Of a stretch of 64,000 nucleotides of DNA, positions 27,691 to 35,820 are shown piece by piece. Source of the stretch: Devosia sp. Leaf420 (GTDB taxonomy: Bacteria; Pseudomonadota; Alphaproteobacteria; Rhizobiales; Devosiaceae); assembly GCF_001425445.1 (NCBI RefSeq), contig NZ_LMQU01000009.1, positions 327,817-391,816 on the forward strand, in the 5' to 3' direction. The position numbers and the translations under genes were made by a program. Position 1 is the stretch's first letter. Each line of letters starts with the position of its first letter. Under the pieces are notes generated by a model, which saw only the letters and a program-made list of their open reading frames with translations, was not told the DNA's origin and ran no database searches.

Positions 27691-28716
27691 TTACTCCGCC
27701 GCCGGCACCTTGATCCGAAGGATGTCGTTGGTTTCCGGGCCGAAATTATAGCGGTCGGTCAGGATGGTGTCGGCGCTCTCCCAAACTATGGAGCTGAAAT
27801 AATCGATTGTGGGCAGGATGAGGAGCGTCTTGCCAGTTTCGTAGTCCCAGACGGCGAGGGCGCTGGCGGTTTTGCCCCAGCGTTCGGGGCAGGAGAATTC
27901 GGCGGCGACTTGCTTGCCGAATGGGCTGAAGGAAATTTGGCTGCTGGCATAGGTGCAGCCATCGCGCAGGGTCAGGCCATAGAGGGTGCCCGCGTAGGCG
28001 GGATCATCGACGGAGCCGATGCGGATGCCTGTGACGGCGCTATCGCGAAGCTGATCGATCTTTTGCGCATAGGTTCGGCCATCCGGGCTGAGGGCGGTCT
28101 CGATACCATGGCTATAAAGGCCTGCCGTATCGGCGACGTTGGCCGGGACCGGATCTTCATTATTTGACGCGATCGGCCAGCCTTCGGCGTGGTTGGGGTC
28201 GGGCAGGCCGGTCGGGTCTGTCCCCATATCCGTCAGAAGCCAGCCGCTTTTGTCAAAGCTCAGATAGCGTGGAAACCAGCGATCTACTGTGCGCAGGATT
28301 GTGCCGCCATCGCGGCTGATGACATGGGTCTTGTTGTGAATGAAGGAGAGCGCGACCGTCTGGCCATCGGGGCTGACGGCCATGTTGGTGACGCTGGCTT
28401 CGGGTTGTAGGTCGTTGACAAGGGTCGAGTGAATGGCCTCGCCGGATTTTGCGTCGATTTCGACGAGGGCAAGTGGGTCGGAGCTGTTGTCTTCACCGGG
28501 GAGACTGGCAACCAGAATATTGCCGTTCGGCAACAGCCCGAAGGGACCGATATTGCGCGCGTCGAAATGCGCGACTTTCTGGCAGGCGCCATTATTGAAC
28601 ATCAGTCCAAGAGTTTCGCAGGGCCAGAACCAGCCTGCACCCCACGCATAGATGCCGCCGCCGACGGCCGCGATTGCGGCGATGCTGACCAGGCTTTCGA
28701 GGAATCCCCACCGCAT
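27691..28716 (-). CDS. Membrane-anchored beta-propeller-like protein, unknown
   Basis: A 341-residue protein with an N-terminal transmembrane anchor (residues ~5-25) and an extracytoplasmic part made of WD40/TolB-like blades. Repeated 'avSPDGQTVALSF' and 'alSPDGRTYAQKI' stretches show this. Several cysteines suggest disulfides. The start at 28716 is chosen because AAGGAG lies six bases upstream. It is divergent from marR across the palindromic operator, which could therefore control both. Function unknown. Confidence 0.7.
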   Translation of the reverse strand: MRWGFLESLVSIAAIAAVGGGIYAWGAGWFWPCETLGLMFNNGACQKVAHFDARNIGPFGLLPNGNILVASLPGEDNSSDPLALVEIDAKSGEAIHSTLVNDLQPEASVTNMAVSPDGQTVALSFIHNKTHVISRDGGTILRTVDRWFPRYLSFDKSGWLLTDMGTDPTGLPDPNHAEGWPIASNNEDPVPANVADTAGLYSHGIETALSPDGRTYAQKIDQLRDSAVTGIRIGSVDDPAYAGTLYGLTLRDGCTYASSQISFSPFGKQVAAEFSCPERWGKTASALAVWDYETGKTLLILPTIDYFSSIVWESADTILTDRYNFGPETNDILRIKVPAAE

Positions 28717-28853
28717 GCATGTCTCCTTGCGCCTCAACGCTTTGGATTGCGGCAAAGGCGGATTTTTTTATGGCGGGACAATAGCGGACTTTCTTAACCC
28801 TCACGCAGGATTGCACGGCGCGCATTGCTCCATGACAAAGAACGCCGCTTTCA

Positions 28854-28890
28854 TTTAGTAAGAAGGCATATTATATGCACGCTTACTAAA
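28854..28890. promoter_or_regulatory. Long palindromic operator between two divergent genes (probable MarR site)
   Basis: Outer arms TTTAGTAAG and CTTACTAAA and inner arms GCATAT/ATATGC share one exact centre at 28872. It lies 14 bases before the marR start. This 37-base dyad is the expected form of a MarR dimer site. The AT-rich centre could also hold a -10 element. Confidence 0.75.
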
Positions 28891-28903
28891 GCGGGTATGC
28901 CTG

Positions 28904-29353
28904 ATGAAAAGCATGGAGACAGCGCCGATTTTTTACCTGATCCACGAGGTGTTCCGGGCCTTCCGCCGGCAGCTCGAGGAGCAGACGCGCGGCAATGACC
29001 TGACGCTGCCGCAATGGCGCACGGTGACCAAGCTCGGGCGCGAAAACGGCATGTCGCAGGTGGCGCTGGCCTCGGCGCTCGATACCGACCCGATGACCAT
29101 GAGCAGCATTTTGAAACGCCTGACCGAGCGCGAACTGGTGCAGCGTGAGCCGGACCCGCAGGACGGACGCGCAAAGATCGTGACGCTGACGCCGGAAGGC
29201 CGGGCGCTGTTCTCCCAGGTCGAGGGGATGGGCGTCGAACTCTACAAGACGGCCATTGCAGGCATGGCGCCGACCGAGACCGCGGCCCTGATCGAAGGGC
29301 TTGCCAGAATTCGCGATAATCTGAGCGGCGGCGACGCCGAGACCAAGGACTGA
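28904..29353 (+). CDS. MarR family transcriptional regulator
   Basis: A 149-residue winged-helix repressor. The recognition region SQVALASALDTDPMTMSSILKRLTERELV and the wing QREPDPQDGRAKIVTLTPEGRAL are typical of the family. It is the first gene of the operon with emrA- and emrB-like genes (4 and 47 bases apart). It probably represses its own operon through the palindrome just upstream, releasing it when a drug or phenolic ligand binds. The ligand is unknown. Confidence 0.92.
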   Translation: MKSMETAPIFYLIHEVFRAFRRQLEEQTRGNDLTLPQWRTVTKLGRENGMSQVALASALDTDPMTMSSILKRLTERELVQREPDPQDGRAKIVTLTPEGRALFSQVEGMGVELYKTAIAGMAPTETAALIEGLARIRDNLSGGDAETKD

Positions 29354-29357
29354 CCCG

Positions 29358-30497
29358 ATGAACGCCCACGCAAAAGAACCAAAGCCCGGCGAAGCCACCC
29401 CTGTTGCTGCCAACGAGGTCACGCCGCCACTGCCACCAACCGAACCTGCCAAGAAGAAGCGCCGGCCAGGCCGGCTGCTGCTGATGGTCAGCGTGCCCGT
29501 GCTGCTGGTGGCGGCGGGTGGTTATTTCTACCTGACGGGCGGACGGTTTGAAGAAACCGACAATGCCTATGTGCAGCAGGCCAAGGTTGCCCTTTCGGCC
29601 GATGTCGCTGGGCGCATCACCGAAGTGGATGTGGCCGAGAACGTGATGGTGCATGCCGGGGACGAGATCTTTGCGATCGATCCCGAGCCCTACCAGATCG
29701 CGCTCGAACAGGCCAATGCGGCGCTGGGCACGGCGCGCGTCAATGTGGAACAGCTCAAGGTGGCCTATGCGACGGCGACCAAGGCGCTGAACGCGGCCAA
29801 TCAGGTTCTGGCCATTCAGCAATCCAAGTTCGACCGGCAGGATACGCTTGTGACCCAAGGCATTGCCTCGACGGCAACGCTTGATGATCCCAAGCTTGCC
29901 TTGCAGCAGGCGCAGAATGCGGTTTCGACGGCGCAGCAGCAGGTGGATAATGCGGCGGCAGCGCTCGGCGGCAATGCCGATATCGATACCGATGCGCATC
30001 CGGCGGTGAAGACGGCGCTGGCGGCTGTGAGCCTGGCGGAACGAAACCTGAGCAAGACCAAGGTTGTGGCCGTGACCGATGGCGTCATCAGCCAGGTGGC
30101 GAGCCTCAATGTCGGGCAGTTCGTCGCGGCCGGCACGACCATTGCGAGCCTTGTCGAAACCAAGGCGAGTTGGGTGGAAGCCAATTTCAAGGAAACTCAG
30201 CTTGCCGGCATTCGCGTCGGCATGAAGGCCGAAGTGGCGGTCGACGCTATTCCGGGCAAGCCGATCGAAGGCACGGTGACCAGTATCGGCGCGGCGACGG
30301 GCTCGGAATTTTCGCTGATCCCGGCGCAGAACGCGACCGGCAATTGGGTCAAGGTGACCCAGCGCATTCCCGTGCGCATCGATTTTGGCGACGCTGTGCC
30401 GGCCGATCTGCTGCGCTCGGGCATGAGCGCGGTGGTCAGTGTCGATACCGGCGCCAATACGCTTGAGCGCATGACGGGCGAAGCAAAGCCCCTCTGA
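29358..30497 (+). CDS. EmrA/HlyD-family membrane fusion protein
   Basis: Periplasmic adaptor of a three-part drug efflux pump. The 379 residues comprise a short cytosolic Pro-rich N-terminus, a transmembrane segment (~residues 40-58), a lipoyl/barrel-sandwich half (FEETDNAYVQQAKVALSADV, then VAENVMVHAGDEIFAIDP), a coiled-coil hairpin rich in Gln/Ala (~115-220), and the second lipoyl half (VVAVTDGVISQVASLNVGQF). It works with the following EmrB-like carrier. No outer-membrane channel gene is in the operon; pumps of this kind commonly borrow one. Confidence 0.92.
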   Translation: MNAHAKEPKPGEATPVAANEVTPPLPPTEPAKKKRRPGRLLLMVSVPVLLVAAGGYFYLTGGRFEETDNAYVQQAKVALSADVAGRITEVDVAENVMVHAGDEIFAIDPEPYQIALEQANAALGTARVNVEQLKVAYATATKALNAANQVLAIQQSKFDRQDTLVTQGIASTATLDDPKLALQQAQNAVSTAQQQVDNAAAALGGNADIDTDAHPAVKTALAAVSLAERNLSKTKVVAVTDGVISQVASLNVGQFVAAGTTIASLVETKASWVEANFKETQLAGIRVGMKAEVAVDAIPGKPIEGTVTSIGAATGSEFSLIPAQNATGNWVKVTQRIPVRIDFGDAVPADLLRSGMSAVVSVDTGANTLERMTGEAKPL

Positions 30498-30544
30498 TGT
30501 GACGGGCCCACGGGCCCGCCTCCATTTCTCCCAAGGAGGCCAAG

Positions 30545-32107
30545 ATGGCCGAAGCGATTTCCCAGCCCGCACTTGTCGTTAAGAACAAGGGCATGCTCAC
30601 CCTGGCGCTGATGCTGGGCACCATCATGCAGGTGCTCGACACAACGATCGCCAATGTGGCGCTGCCGCATATGTCGTCCTCGCTCGGCGCCTCGCAGAAC
30701 GAAATCACCTGGGTTCTTACCTCCTATATCGTGGCGGCGGCGATCGCGACGCCGCTGACGGGCTGGATGAGCGACCGGCTGGGGCAGCGGCGGCTGTTTC
30801 TGTTCGCGGTGATCGGGTTCACCGTTGCTTCGGCGCTGTGCGGTATTGCCTCAAGCCTGCCGGAAATGGTGATTTTCCGCGTGCTGCAGGGCATTTGCGG
30901 CGCCATGATCGCGCCTTTGGCCCAGACCGTGCTGCTCAACATCAATCCCAAGGAGCGCATCGGCCAGGCCATGGCCATCTATGGCATGGGCATCATGGTC
31001 GCGCCGATCATCGGGCCGTCGCTGGGCGGCTGGCTGACCGAGACTTTTGACTGGCGCTGGGTTTTTCTCGTCAACGTGCCGGTGGGCGCGGTGTGCGTCG
31101 CCATGCTGATGCTGTTCATGCCGCAGACCGAGATCAAGAACCGGAGTTTCGACTTTTTCGGCTTCGGCATGCTGGCGCTCGGCGTCGGCGCGCTGCAATT
31201 GATGCTCGATCGTGGCGCCGAGAACGACTGGTTCCAATCGATCGAAACCTGGATCGAACTGGGGCTCGTCATCACCGGCATCTGGGTGTTTCTCGTACAC
31301 TCGCTGACAGCCAAGCAGCCGTTTGTTGATCTAAAAATGTTCAAGGATTTCAACTTTTCGCTCGCCTCGCTCCTGATGGGCGTGATGGGGATCACGCTGT
31401 TTTCAGGGCTCGCGCTCTTGCCGCCCATGCTGCAGAACCTGATGGGTTATTCGGTGATTTTTACTGGGCTGCTGATGGCGCCGCGCGGTGCGGCAACGCT
31501 GGTGGCGATGATGATCGTGGGGCGCACGAGCGGCAAGGTCGACCCGCGGATCGTCTTGCTGATCGGCGCTTTGCTGATGAGCTACTCGCTTTACCTGATG
31601 ACCGGCTTTAGCCCCGATATGGACTATTGGCCGGTGATCATCACGGGGGCGCTGCAGGGCTTTGGCATGGGCTTTTTGTTCGTACCGCTCTCGACCATGG
31701 CCTTTGCCACCATTGCGCCGAGCGTGCGCGCCGATGCGACGGCTATGTTCGCGCTGGTGCGCAATATGGGGCAGGGAATCGGTATCTCGTTGGTGTCGGT
31801 CGTGCTCTCGAGCATGATGCAGGTGAACCATGCAGAGCTCGCCGAGCGGCTGACAGTCGACTCCATGGCCGTGCAGACGCAGATGCCGGGGCTGATCGCG
31901 GGCAATGGGCAGATCATCGCGGTAATCAACGGGCTCGTGCAGAAGCAAGCGGCCATGCTCGCCTATCTCGACGATTTCTGGCTGATGCTGATCCTGAGCC
32001 TGGCGTCGATCCCGCTGATCCTCTTGCTGCGGGGCGCCAAGAAGAGCGCCAAGCCTAAGACCAAGGAAGAGCTGGCGATCGAGCGCGCGCACGCGATGGC
32101 GGAGTAG
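30545..32107 (+). CDS. EmrB-type MFS multidrug exporter (DHA2, 14 spans)
   Basis: A 520-residue proton-driven exporter of the DHA2 drug:H+ antiporter family. The N-terminus has the signature LDTTIANVALPHM. Motif A is GWMSDRLGQRRLFL and motif C-like glycines are in GPSLGGWLTETFDWRW. Length and hydrophobicity fit 14 membrane spans. With the EmrA-like adaptor it should move hydrophobic toxins across both membranes. AAGGAGG precedes the ATG. The substrate range cannot be predicted. Confidence 0.93.
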   Translation: MAEAISQPALVVKNKGMLTLALMLGTIMQVLDTTIANVALPHMSSSLGASQNEITWVLTSYIVAAAIATPLTGWMSDRLGQRRLFLFAVIGFTVASALCGIASSLPEMVIFRVLQGICGAMIAPLAQTVLLNINPKERIGQAMAIYGMGIMVAPIIGPSLGGWLTETFDWRWVFLVNVPVGAVCVAMLMLFMPQTEIKNRSFDFFGFGMLALGVGALQLMLDRGAENDWFQSIETWIELGLVITGIWVFLVHSLTAKQPFVDLKMFKDFNFSLASLLMGVMGITLFSGLALLPPMLQNLMGYSVIFTGLLMAPRGAATLVAMMIVGRTSGKVDPRIVLLIGALLMSYSLYLMTGFSPDMDYWPVIITGALQGFGMGFLFVPLSTMAFATIAPSVRADATAMFALVRNMGQGIGISLVSVVLSSMMQVNHAELAERLTVDSMAVQTQMPGLIAGNGQIIAVINGLVQKQAAMLAYLDDFWLMLILSLASIPLILLLRGAKKSAKPKTKEELAIERAHAMAE

Positions 32108-32112
32108 GGGTT

Positions 32113-32145
32113 ACCCCACCCAACCTCCCCCTGGTAGGGGGAGGA
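32113..32145. repeat. Intergenic palindromic element, family B (short copy)
   Basis: CCCCACCCAACCTCCCCC-TGGTA-GGGGGAGG, only the left-arm hairpin of the family. It follows the emrB-like gene by six bases and may serve as its terminator-like hairpin, though it has no T-run. Confidence 0.7.
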
Positions 32146-32180
32146 GCGCGCCGGTGGCCGGCGCGGCTGAGGTGATAAAA

Positions 32181-32459
32181 CTACTGGAGAATGCGCTCGA
32201 GGTTATATTCGCCGGTGCGGATGCGGTCGGGGAGTTGGGCCACGAGGTCGGCCGTGGCTTCGTCGCCATGCATGCGCACGAAAGTGGCGAGCGCGGCAAA
32301 GAGCGAGGCGTGGGCGAGGGAGGCGGGTTCGAGACCATCTTCCTCGGCGCTGTTCCAGGCCTCGGCCAGATATTCGAGGGCGATCTGGCGCTCGACCTGA
32401 CCCTGCTCGAAGGGGCCCTGGCCGGAAGCCGGCGCAAAAATGGATTTGGTGGTGCTCAT
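32181..32459 (-). CDS. Small conserved hypothetical protein
   Basis: A 92-residue soluble, acidic, helix-rich protein. It ends LPDRIRTGEYNLERILQ. No family recognised and no membrane segment. It is convergent with the emrB-like gene and lies 96 bases before the stop of the TIGR02301-like gene on the same strand. A frame this long in GC-rich DNA could be chance, but its composition is protein-like. Confidence 0.6.
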   Translation of the reverse strand: MSTTKSIFAPASGQGPFEQGQVERQIALEYLAEAWNSAEEDGLEPASLAHASLFAALATFVRMHGDEATADLVAQLPDRIRTGEYNLERILQ

Positions 32460-32554
32460 AAGGGGTTCCGTAGCACGCACCCCGTCCGATGGCGCGGCAG
32501 AAGTAAGCCGAAGGTTAACGCGGAGTAGGCAATTGCAGGCTTTCGCCGCCCTGC

Positions 32555-32935
32555 CTATTCGGCAAAACGCGTATGAATGCTCCGGGCCAATTGCTGGGCT
32601 TCGACCATCAGCCGCGACAGCGCTTCGCGCGAGGCCGGCGTGCAATGGCGGTGGAGGCGGGAAAAGCCGGTATAGCCGGAATTGAATGCACCGGCGAGGC
32701 GCTGGCGACGGTCTTCATCGGGCTCATCTAGAGAGATCAATTCGGACATTTGCGCGCGCCAATCCTCGCTGCCGGCTTCGCAGAGCGGCTGGAGGTAATA
32801 AAGGCTCCCCATGACCTCGGCGAGGCGCTCCATCTGGCGCTGATAGGGCGGATCGACGGCGAGGGTTGGGGTCGTGAGGGTTAGGGCGAGAAGGAGGGGG
32901 GCGAGGGTTTTTTTGAGGATTGTGCTTGCTGTCAC
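32555..32935 (-). CDS. TIGR02301-like exported protein (Hyphomicrobiales family)
   Basis: A ~126-residue exported protein. The conserved core reads LAEVMGSLYYLQPLCEAG, then WRAQMSELISLDEPDEDRR, FNSGYTGFSRLHRHCTP, and a final helix. Two cysteines are placed to pair. From memory this matches a small family (TIGR02301) confined to Hyphomicrobiales; its function is not known. A signal peptide (ending LAVD) is predicted if translation begins at the GTG at 32935. That start abuts the end of a family B repeat, so the true 5' end is uncertain. Confidence 0.75.
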   Translation of the reverse strand: MTASTILKKTLAPLLLALTLTTPTLAVDPPYQRQMERLAEVMGSLYYLQPLCEAGSEDWRAQMSELISLDEPDEDRRQRLAGAFNSGYTGFSRLHRHCTPASREALSRLMVEAQQLARSIHTRFAE

Positions 32936-33097
32936 CCCCTCCCAGCCTCCTCGCCTCAAATCGCTCCACTGGAGCGATTTGCCCTGCGGTCCGGCTCGGA
33001 GCCCCTCAAGGGGGAGGTGCAGGCCGGTGATCTTGACCAGAGAGCGCCCCAAACGCGATGCCGCACCTCCCCCTTGATGGGGGAGGAGGGAGGGGGT
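32935..33097. repeat. Intergenic palindromic element, family B (large copy)
   Basis: Left arm CCCCCTCCCAGCCTCC and right arm GGGGGAGGAGGGAGGGGGT form the ends of a ~160-base element. Internal hairpins are ATCGCTCCA-CTGGAGCGAT and CCCTCAAGGGGGAGGTGC facing GCACCTCCCCCTTGATGGGG. It fills the region just upstream of the TIGR02301-like gene. Confidence 0.72.
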
Positions 33098-33139
33098 GGA
33101 GCCACGCGCTTGGAGGTTAGGCTTGATCATGCCCGCCTC

Positions 33140-33541
33140 TTACCAGCTTTGGCCCAAAATTTTAAAACACTCTTTGATCACGTCATCGAGGCGCGCGGTG
33201 GTGCGGAGGGCGAGGAGCATGCCTGGGTCGGCCCATTTGTGATCGAGGATTTCGCTCGAGGGTTTGACCGTGCCGACATAGTCGGTGGTGGTGAAGACGG
33301 CGAGGCGATAGGTGCCGTCCCGGCCGAGTTCCTGGGTCATGACGTGGCGCGGGTTGCGCACGGTAAGGCCAAGCTCTTCCTGCACTTCACGGATGGCGCA
33401 TTGCTCGATGGTTTCGTTGACCTCAAGGCGGCCGCCCGGAAAAGTCCACAAGTTCTGGTAAGGCGGCAGGGCGCGCTTGATGAGCAGGATTTTGCCGTGG
33501 CGTACGATGCCGACGCTGGCGGCATTGGGGAGAGCGGTCAT
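33140..33541 (-). CDS. NUDIX hydrolase
   Basis: A 133-residue nucleoside-diphosphate-linked hydrolase. The NUDIX box, running GGRLEVNETIEQCAIREVQE then ELGL, fits GX5EX7REUXEEXGU exactly. Substrates of such small members include oxidised nucleotides, ADP-ribose and NADH; nothing here decides. The ATG at 33541 is preferred to an upstream in-frame start at 33607 that would overlap the SRAP gene's 5' region. Divergent from the SRAP gene. Confidence 0.88.
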   Translation of the reverse strand: MTALPNAASVGIVRHGKILLIKRALPPYQNLWTFPGGRLEVNETIEQCAIREVQEELGLTVRNPRHVMTQELGRDGTYRLAVFTTTDYVGTVKPSSEILDHKWADPGMLLALRTTARLDDVIKECFKILGQSW

Positions 33542-33605
33542 GGCCCGAGCAGTTTGCGATTCGTCTGCAATGACATTACCTCGTGAGAAGTAAAGGAGAC
33601 ACGCC

Positions 33606-34349
33606 ATGTGCGGACGCTATGCGGCGACTTTGCCGCCCGAAATGATGGTCGAGCTCTTCAAGATCTTGAAAGAGCTGCCCATGGTGCCGCGCTACAATAT
33701 TGCGCCGACCCAGCCCATCGCCGCCATCTGGGAAGAGGGCGGGCAGCGCGAGGGACATTTTGCGCGCTGGGGGCTCGTGCCGCGCTGGGTGAAGGACCCG
33801 CGCGAATTCCCGCTGCTGGTCAATGCGCGGGCCGAGACCATGCGGGAAAAGGCGGCGTTTCGCGATCCGCTCAAGCACGGGCGCTGCATCGTGCCGGCGA
33901 GCGGTTATTATGAATGGCATACGGGGCCAGACAAGAAAAAGCGGCCCTATTACATCACTCGCGCCGACGGGCAACCGATGGCGCTGGCGGGGCTTTATGC
34001 GACCTGGAGCGGGCCGGAGGGCGAAGAGATCGACAGCGTTGCGACCATTACCGTCGCGGCCAATGCGCAGCTTTCAGCGATCCATGATCGCATGCCGGCG
34101 ATTTTGATGGATGAACGGCAGATCGACGATTGGCTCAATGTGCGCGAGGTGCGCGCGGAGGAAGCGGCGCAGATGGCGCTGCCGCTCGAGGACGGGGTGC
34201 TGAAATTCCATCCGGTGTCGACGCGGGTCAATTCGGCGCGGGACGATGATCCAGGGCTGATCGAGGAAGTGACGGAGGAAAAGCCGGAGCCGGTGGCTGT
34301 GAAGCCTAAGAAGGTTGCCGGCGGTGGTGGGCAGATGGATTTGTTTTGA
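33606..34349 (+). CDS. SRAP-domain protein (YedK/HMCES-like abasic-site shield)
   Basis: A 247-residue SOS-response-associated protein that forms a thiazolidine cross-link with abasic sites in single-stranded DNA, shielding forks. All active residues are seen: catalytic C2 directly after Met (MCGRYA), N in YNIAPTQ, E in SGYYEWH, and H in AIHDRMP. WGLVPRW and NARAET are further family blocks. Beyond the fold is a Pro/Lys linker and a short end GGGGQMDLF. QMDLF fits the QxxLF-type sliding-clamp binding motif and may tether the protein to the replication clamp. Confidence 0.93.
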   Translation: MCGRYAATLPPEMMVELFKILKELPMVPRYNIAPTQPIAAIWEEGGQREGHFARWGLVPRWVKDPREFPLLVNARAETMREKAAFRDPLKHGRCIVPASGYYEWHTGPDKKKRPYYITRADGQPMALAGLYATWSGPEGEEIDSVATITVAANAQLSAIHDRMPAILMDERQIDDWLNVREVRAEEAAQMALPLEDGVLKFHPVSTRVNSARDDDPGLIEEVTEEKPEPVAVKPKKVAGGGGQMDLF

Positions 34350-34352
34350 GGT

Positions 34353-34482
34353 CCCCTCTCATCCGTCTCGCCCCTTGGGCGAGCCACCTTCTCCCCGAGA
34401 GGGAGAAGAATAAAAGAGGGGCACCATTCCTCTCCCACTTGGGGAGAGGGTGGATCGCGCGAAGCGCGAGACGGGTGAGGGG
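34353..34482. repeat. Intergenic palindromic element, family A
   Basis: Ends CCCCTCTCATCCGTCTCGCC and GCGAGACGGGTGAGGGG are inverted repeats. Inside are CTTCTCCCCGAGAGGGAGAAG and CCTCTCCCACTTGGGGAGAGG hairpins. It fits exactly between the stop codons of two convergent genes, with 3 bases on one side and none on the other. Confidence 0.78.
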
Positions 34483-35040
34483 CTACATAATCTCAAAATA
34501 TCCCAGCGCATCGCCCATGGCCTCTTCTTCCCAGCCGAGGTGGGAGAGGAGTACGCGTTCGAGGGCGTGATAGATGTCGCGGGCGTCGGTGAAGCGCGTT
34601 TCGCTTGGTTCGGTGGCGAGCGCGTTGAGGGCCTCGACAAGACGCTCGAGCAATTCGTGGACGACGACATGTTCCGCAGCCAGCCGATCGGCGATGGCCT
34701 TGAAGGCAGGGCCTTGTTGGGCGAGCACGGGAAAGAGGTGCTGATCCTCGATCGTGTGGTGGGTGTCGACAATGCCGCAATGCTGGCCGCAAAGATTGCC
34801 GAAGCGCCGATAGTTGGCGACCATGGCCATGTCGCTGGTTTCGGCAGCGATTTCGGCCGGGCTTACCTGCCGCGCATTGGCCCGCTCGATCAGCTTGCCG
34901 AGGGTTTTCATATTGTCGCACAGATGATCGTGGATCATGCGCAGGTGGTGACCGGCCTGACGCTGACGATTGGTCAGATTGGGCAGTGTAGGCACGGGCG
35001 GACGCGTGGCGTCGTCGAGAAAATTGATGTTGAGGAGCAT
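34483..35040 (-). CDS. Hemerythrin-like HHE-domain protein
   Basis: A 185-residue four-helix protein of the hemerythrin HHE group, probably binding a di-iron centre and sensing or storing oxygen or NO, or supporting iron-sulfur repair. Candidate ligands lie in HHLRMIHDH, the HTIEDQHLF helix, AEHVVVHELL and the last helix SHLGWEEEA. The start at 35040 (MLLNINF) is the best guess; a TTG at 35133 gives a longer, less likely form. It is divergent from the toxin-antitoxin operon. Confidence 0.78.
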   Translation of the reverse strand: MLLNINFLDDATRPPVPTLPNLTNRQRQAGHHLRMIHDHLCDNMKTLGKLIERANARQVSPAEIAAETSDMAMVANYRRFGNLCGQHCGIVDTHHTIEDQHLFPVLAQQGPAFKAIADRLAAEHVVVHELLERLVEALNALATEPSETRFTDARDIYHALERVLLSHLGWEEEAMGDALGYFEIM

Positions 35041-35123
35041 AACCGAAAGATGGGGCGCTCTGGCACGCGGAGCAAGAAGGCACAAGGGAGTGACCGACTT
35101 GTAAAAATGTGTGGGCAGGCTTA

Positions 35124-35145
35124 CCTTAGCCAAGCTTAGCTAAGG
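35124..35145. promoter_or_regulatory. Tandem operator of the Phd/PIN toxin-antitoxin operon
   Basis: Two adjacent 10-base near-palindromes, CTTAGCCAAG and CTTAGCTAAG (35125-35144), enclosed in a larger dyad CCTTAGC...GCTAAGG. It lies immediately upstream of the antitoxin start and overlaps its ribosome-binding region, as expected for an autorepressed toxin-antitoxin operon. Confidence 0.72.
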
Positions 35146-35154
35146 GTGATGGCA

Positions 35155-35445
35155 ATGACGATGGTCAATATGCTGGAGGCCAAGACGCAGCTGTCCAAGC
35201 TCGTCGAGGCAGTGGAAAGCGGCGCGGAAGCCGAGATCATCATTGCGCGCAATGGCAAGCCGGCGGCGCGGATCGTGCCGATCGTCGCTGTGCGCCAGCC
35301 GATCCTGTTTGGCTTGGCCGAAGGCAAGTATGACCCGATCGACTGGGATGAGTGGGATCGGCAAAGCGTCGAAATCGCCAAGATCATGCTGGAGGGCGAA
35401 ATCTTCCCGCCGGCTAAAGGCGATGATGATGCGTCTGCTGCTTGA
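35155..35445 (+). CDS. Phd/YefM-type antitoxin
   Basis: A 96-residue antitoxin. The N-terminal DNA-binding fold has the family motif VNMLEAKTQLSKLVEAVESG followed by EIIIARNGKPAARIVP. The C-terminal tail (from ~residue 55) is acidic and aromatic, and should wrap the toxin. Start codons at 35146 (GTG), 35149 and 35155 are all in frame; the last gives the best spacing from AAGG. It overlaps the toxin gene by 17 bases. It probably autorepresses through the upstream repeats. Confidence 0.85.
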   Translation: MTMVNMLEAKTQLSKLVEAVESGAEAEIIIARNGKPAARIVPIVAVRQPILFGLAEGKYDPIDWDEWDRQSVEIAKIMLEGEIFPPAKGDDDASAA

Positions 35446-35812
35446 TACGCATGTGGCAATCTGGGTTGTTATGGACCCAAAGAAAATTCCCCAGCATATT
35501 CGCCGGCTGATGAGCCGGCCCGATAATGAAGTGCTGGTTTCGGTTGTTTCCCTCTGGGAAATTGCCATCAAGTTCAGCAGGCGCGGGCACATGCCTTTTT
35601 CGGGGGAGATCGCGAGGCACGAATTTGAAGCTGCCGGTCTTCAATTGTTGAACGTATCCGCTGAGCATGCCGTGGCCGTAGACGGCCTCGCTATGGCCCA
35701 TGGTGACCCATTCGACCGGCTTATCCTTGCTCAAGCCCTCTCTGAGGGCATTCGCTTGTTGACACATGATGCGGCGCTCGCCGGGTATAGCGACTCCATC
35801 ATCACCTGGTGA
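35429..35812 (+). CDS. PIN-domain ribonuclease toxin (VapC-like)
   Basis: A 127-residue PIN-fold nuclease. The acidic metal-binding residues sit in MRLLLDTHVAIWV (D7), SLWEIAIK, DPFDRLILAQA and LLTHDAAL, as in the subgroup paired with Phd-type antitoxins. Expected action is cutting RNA (often tRNA) when freed from the antitoxin. Two earlier in-frame ATGs (35423, 35426) are possible. The pair converges on the FAD oxidase gene. Confidence 0.85.
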   Translation: MRLLLDTHVAIWVVMDPKKIPQHIRRLMSRPDNEVLVSVVSLWEIAIKFSRRGHMPFSGEIARHEFEAAGLQLLNVSAEHAVAVDGLAMAHGDPFDRLILAQALSEGIRLLTHDAALAGYSDSIITW

Positions 35813-35820
35813 TCTACAAT

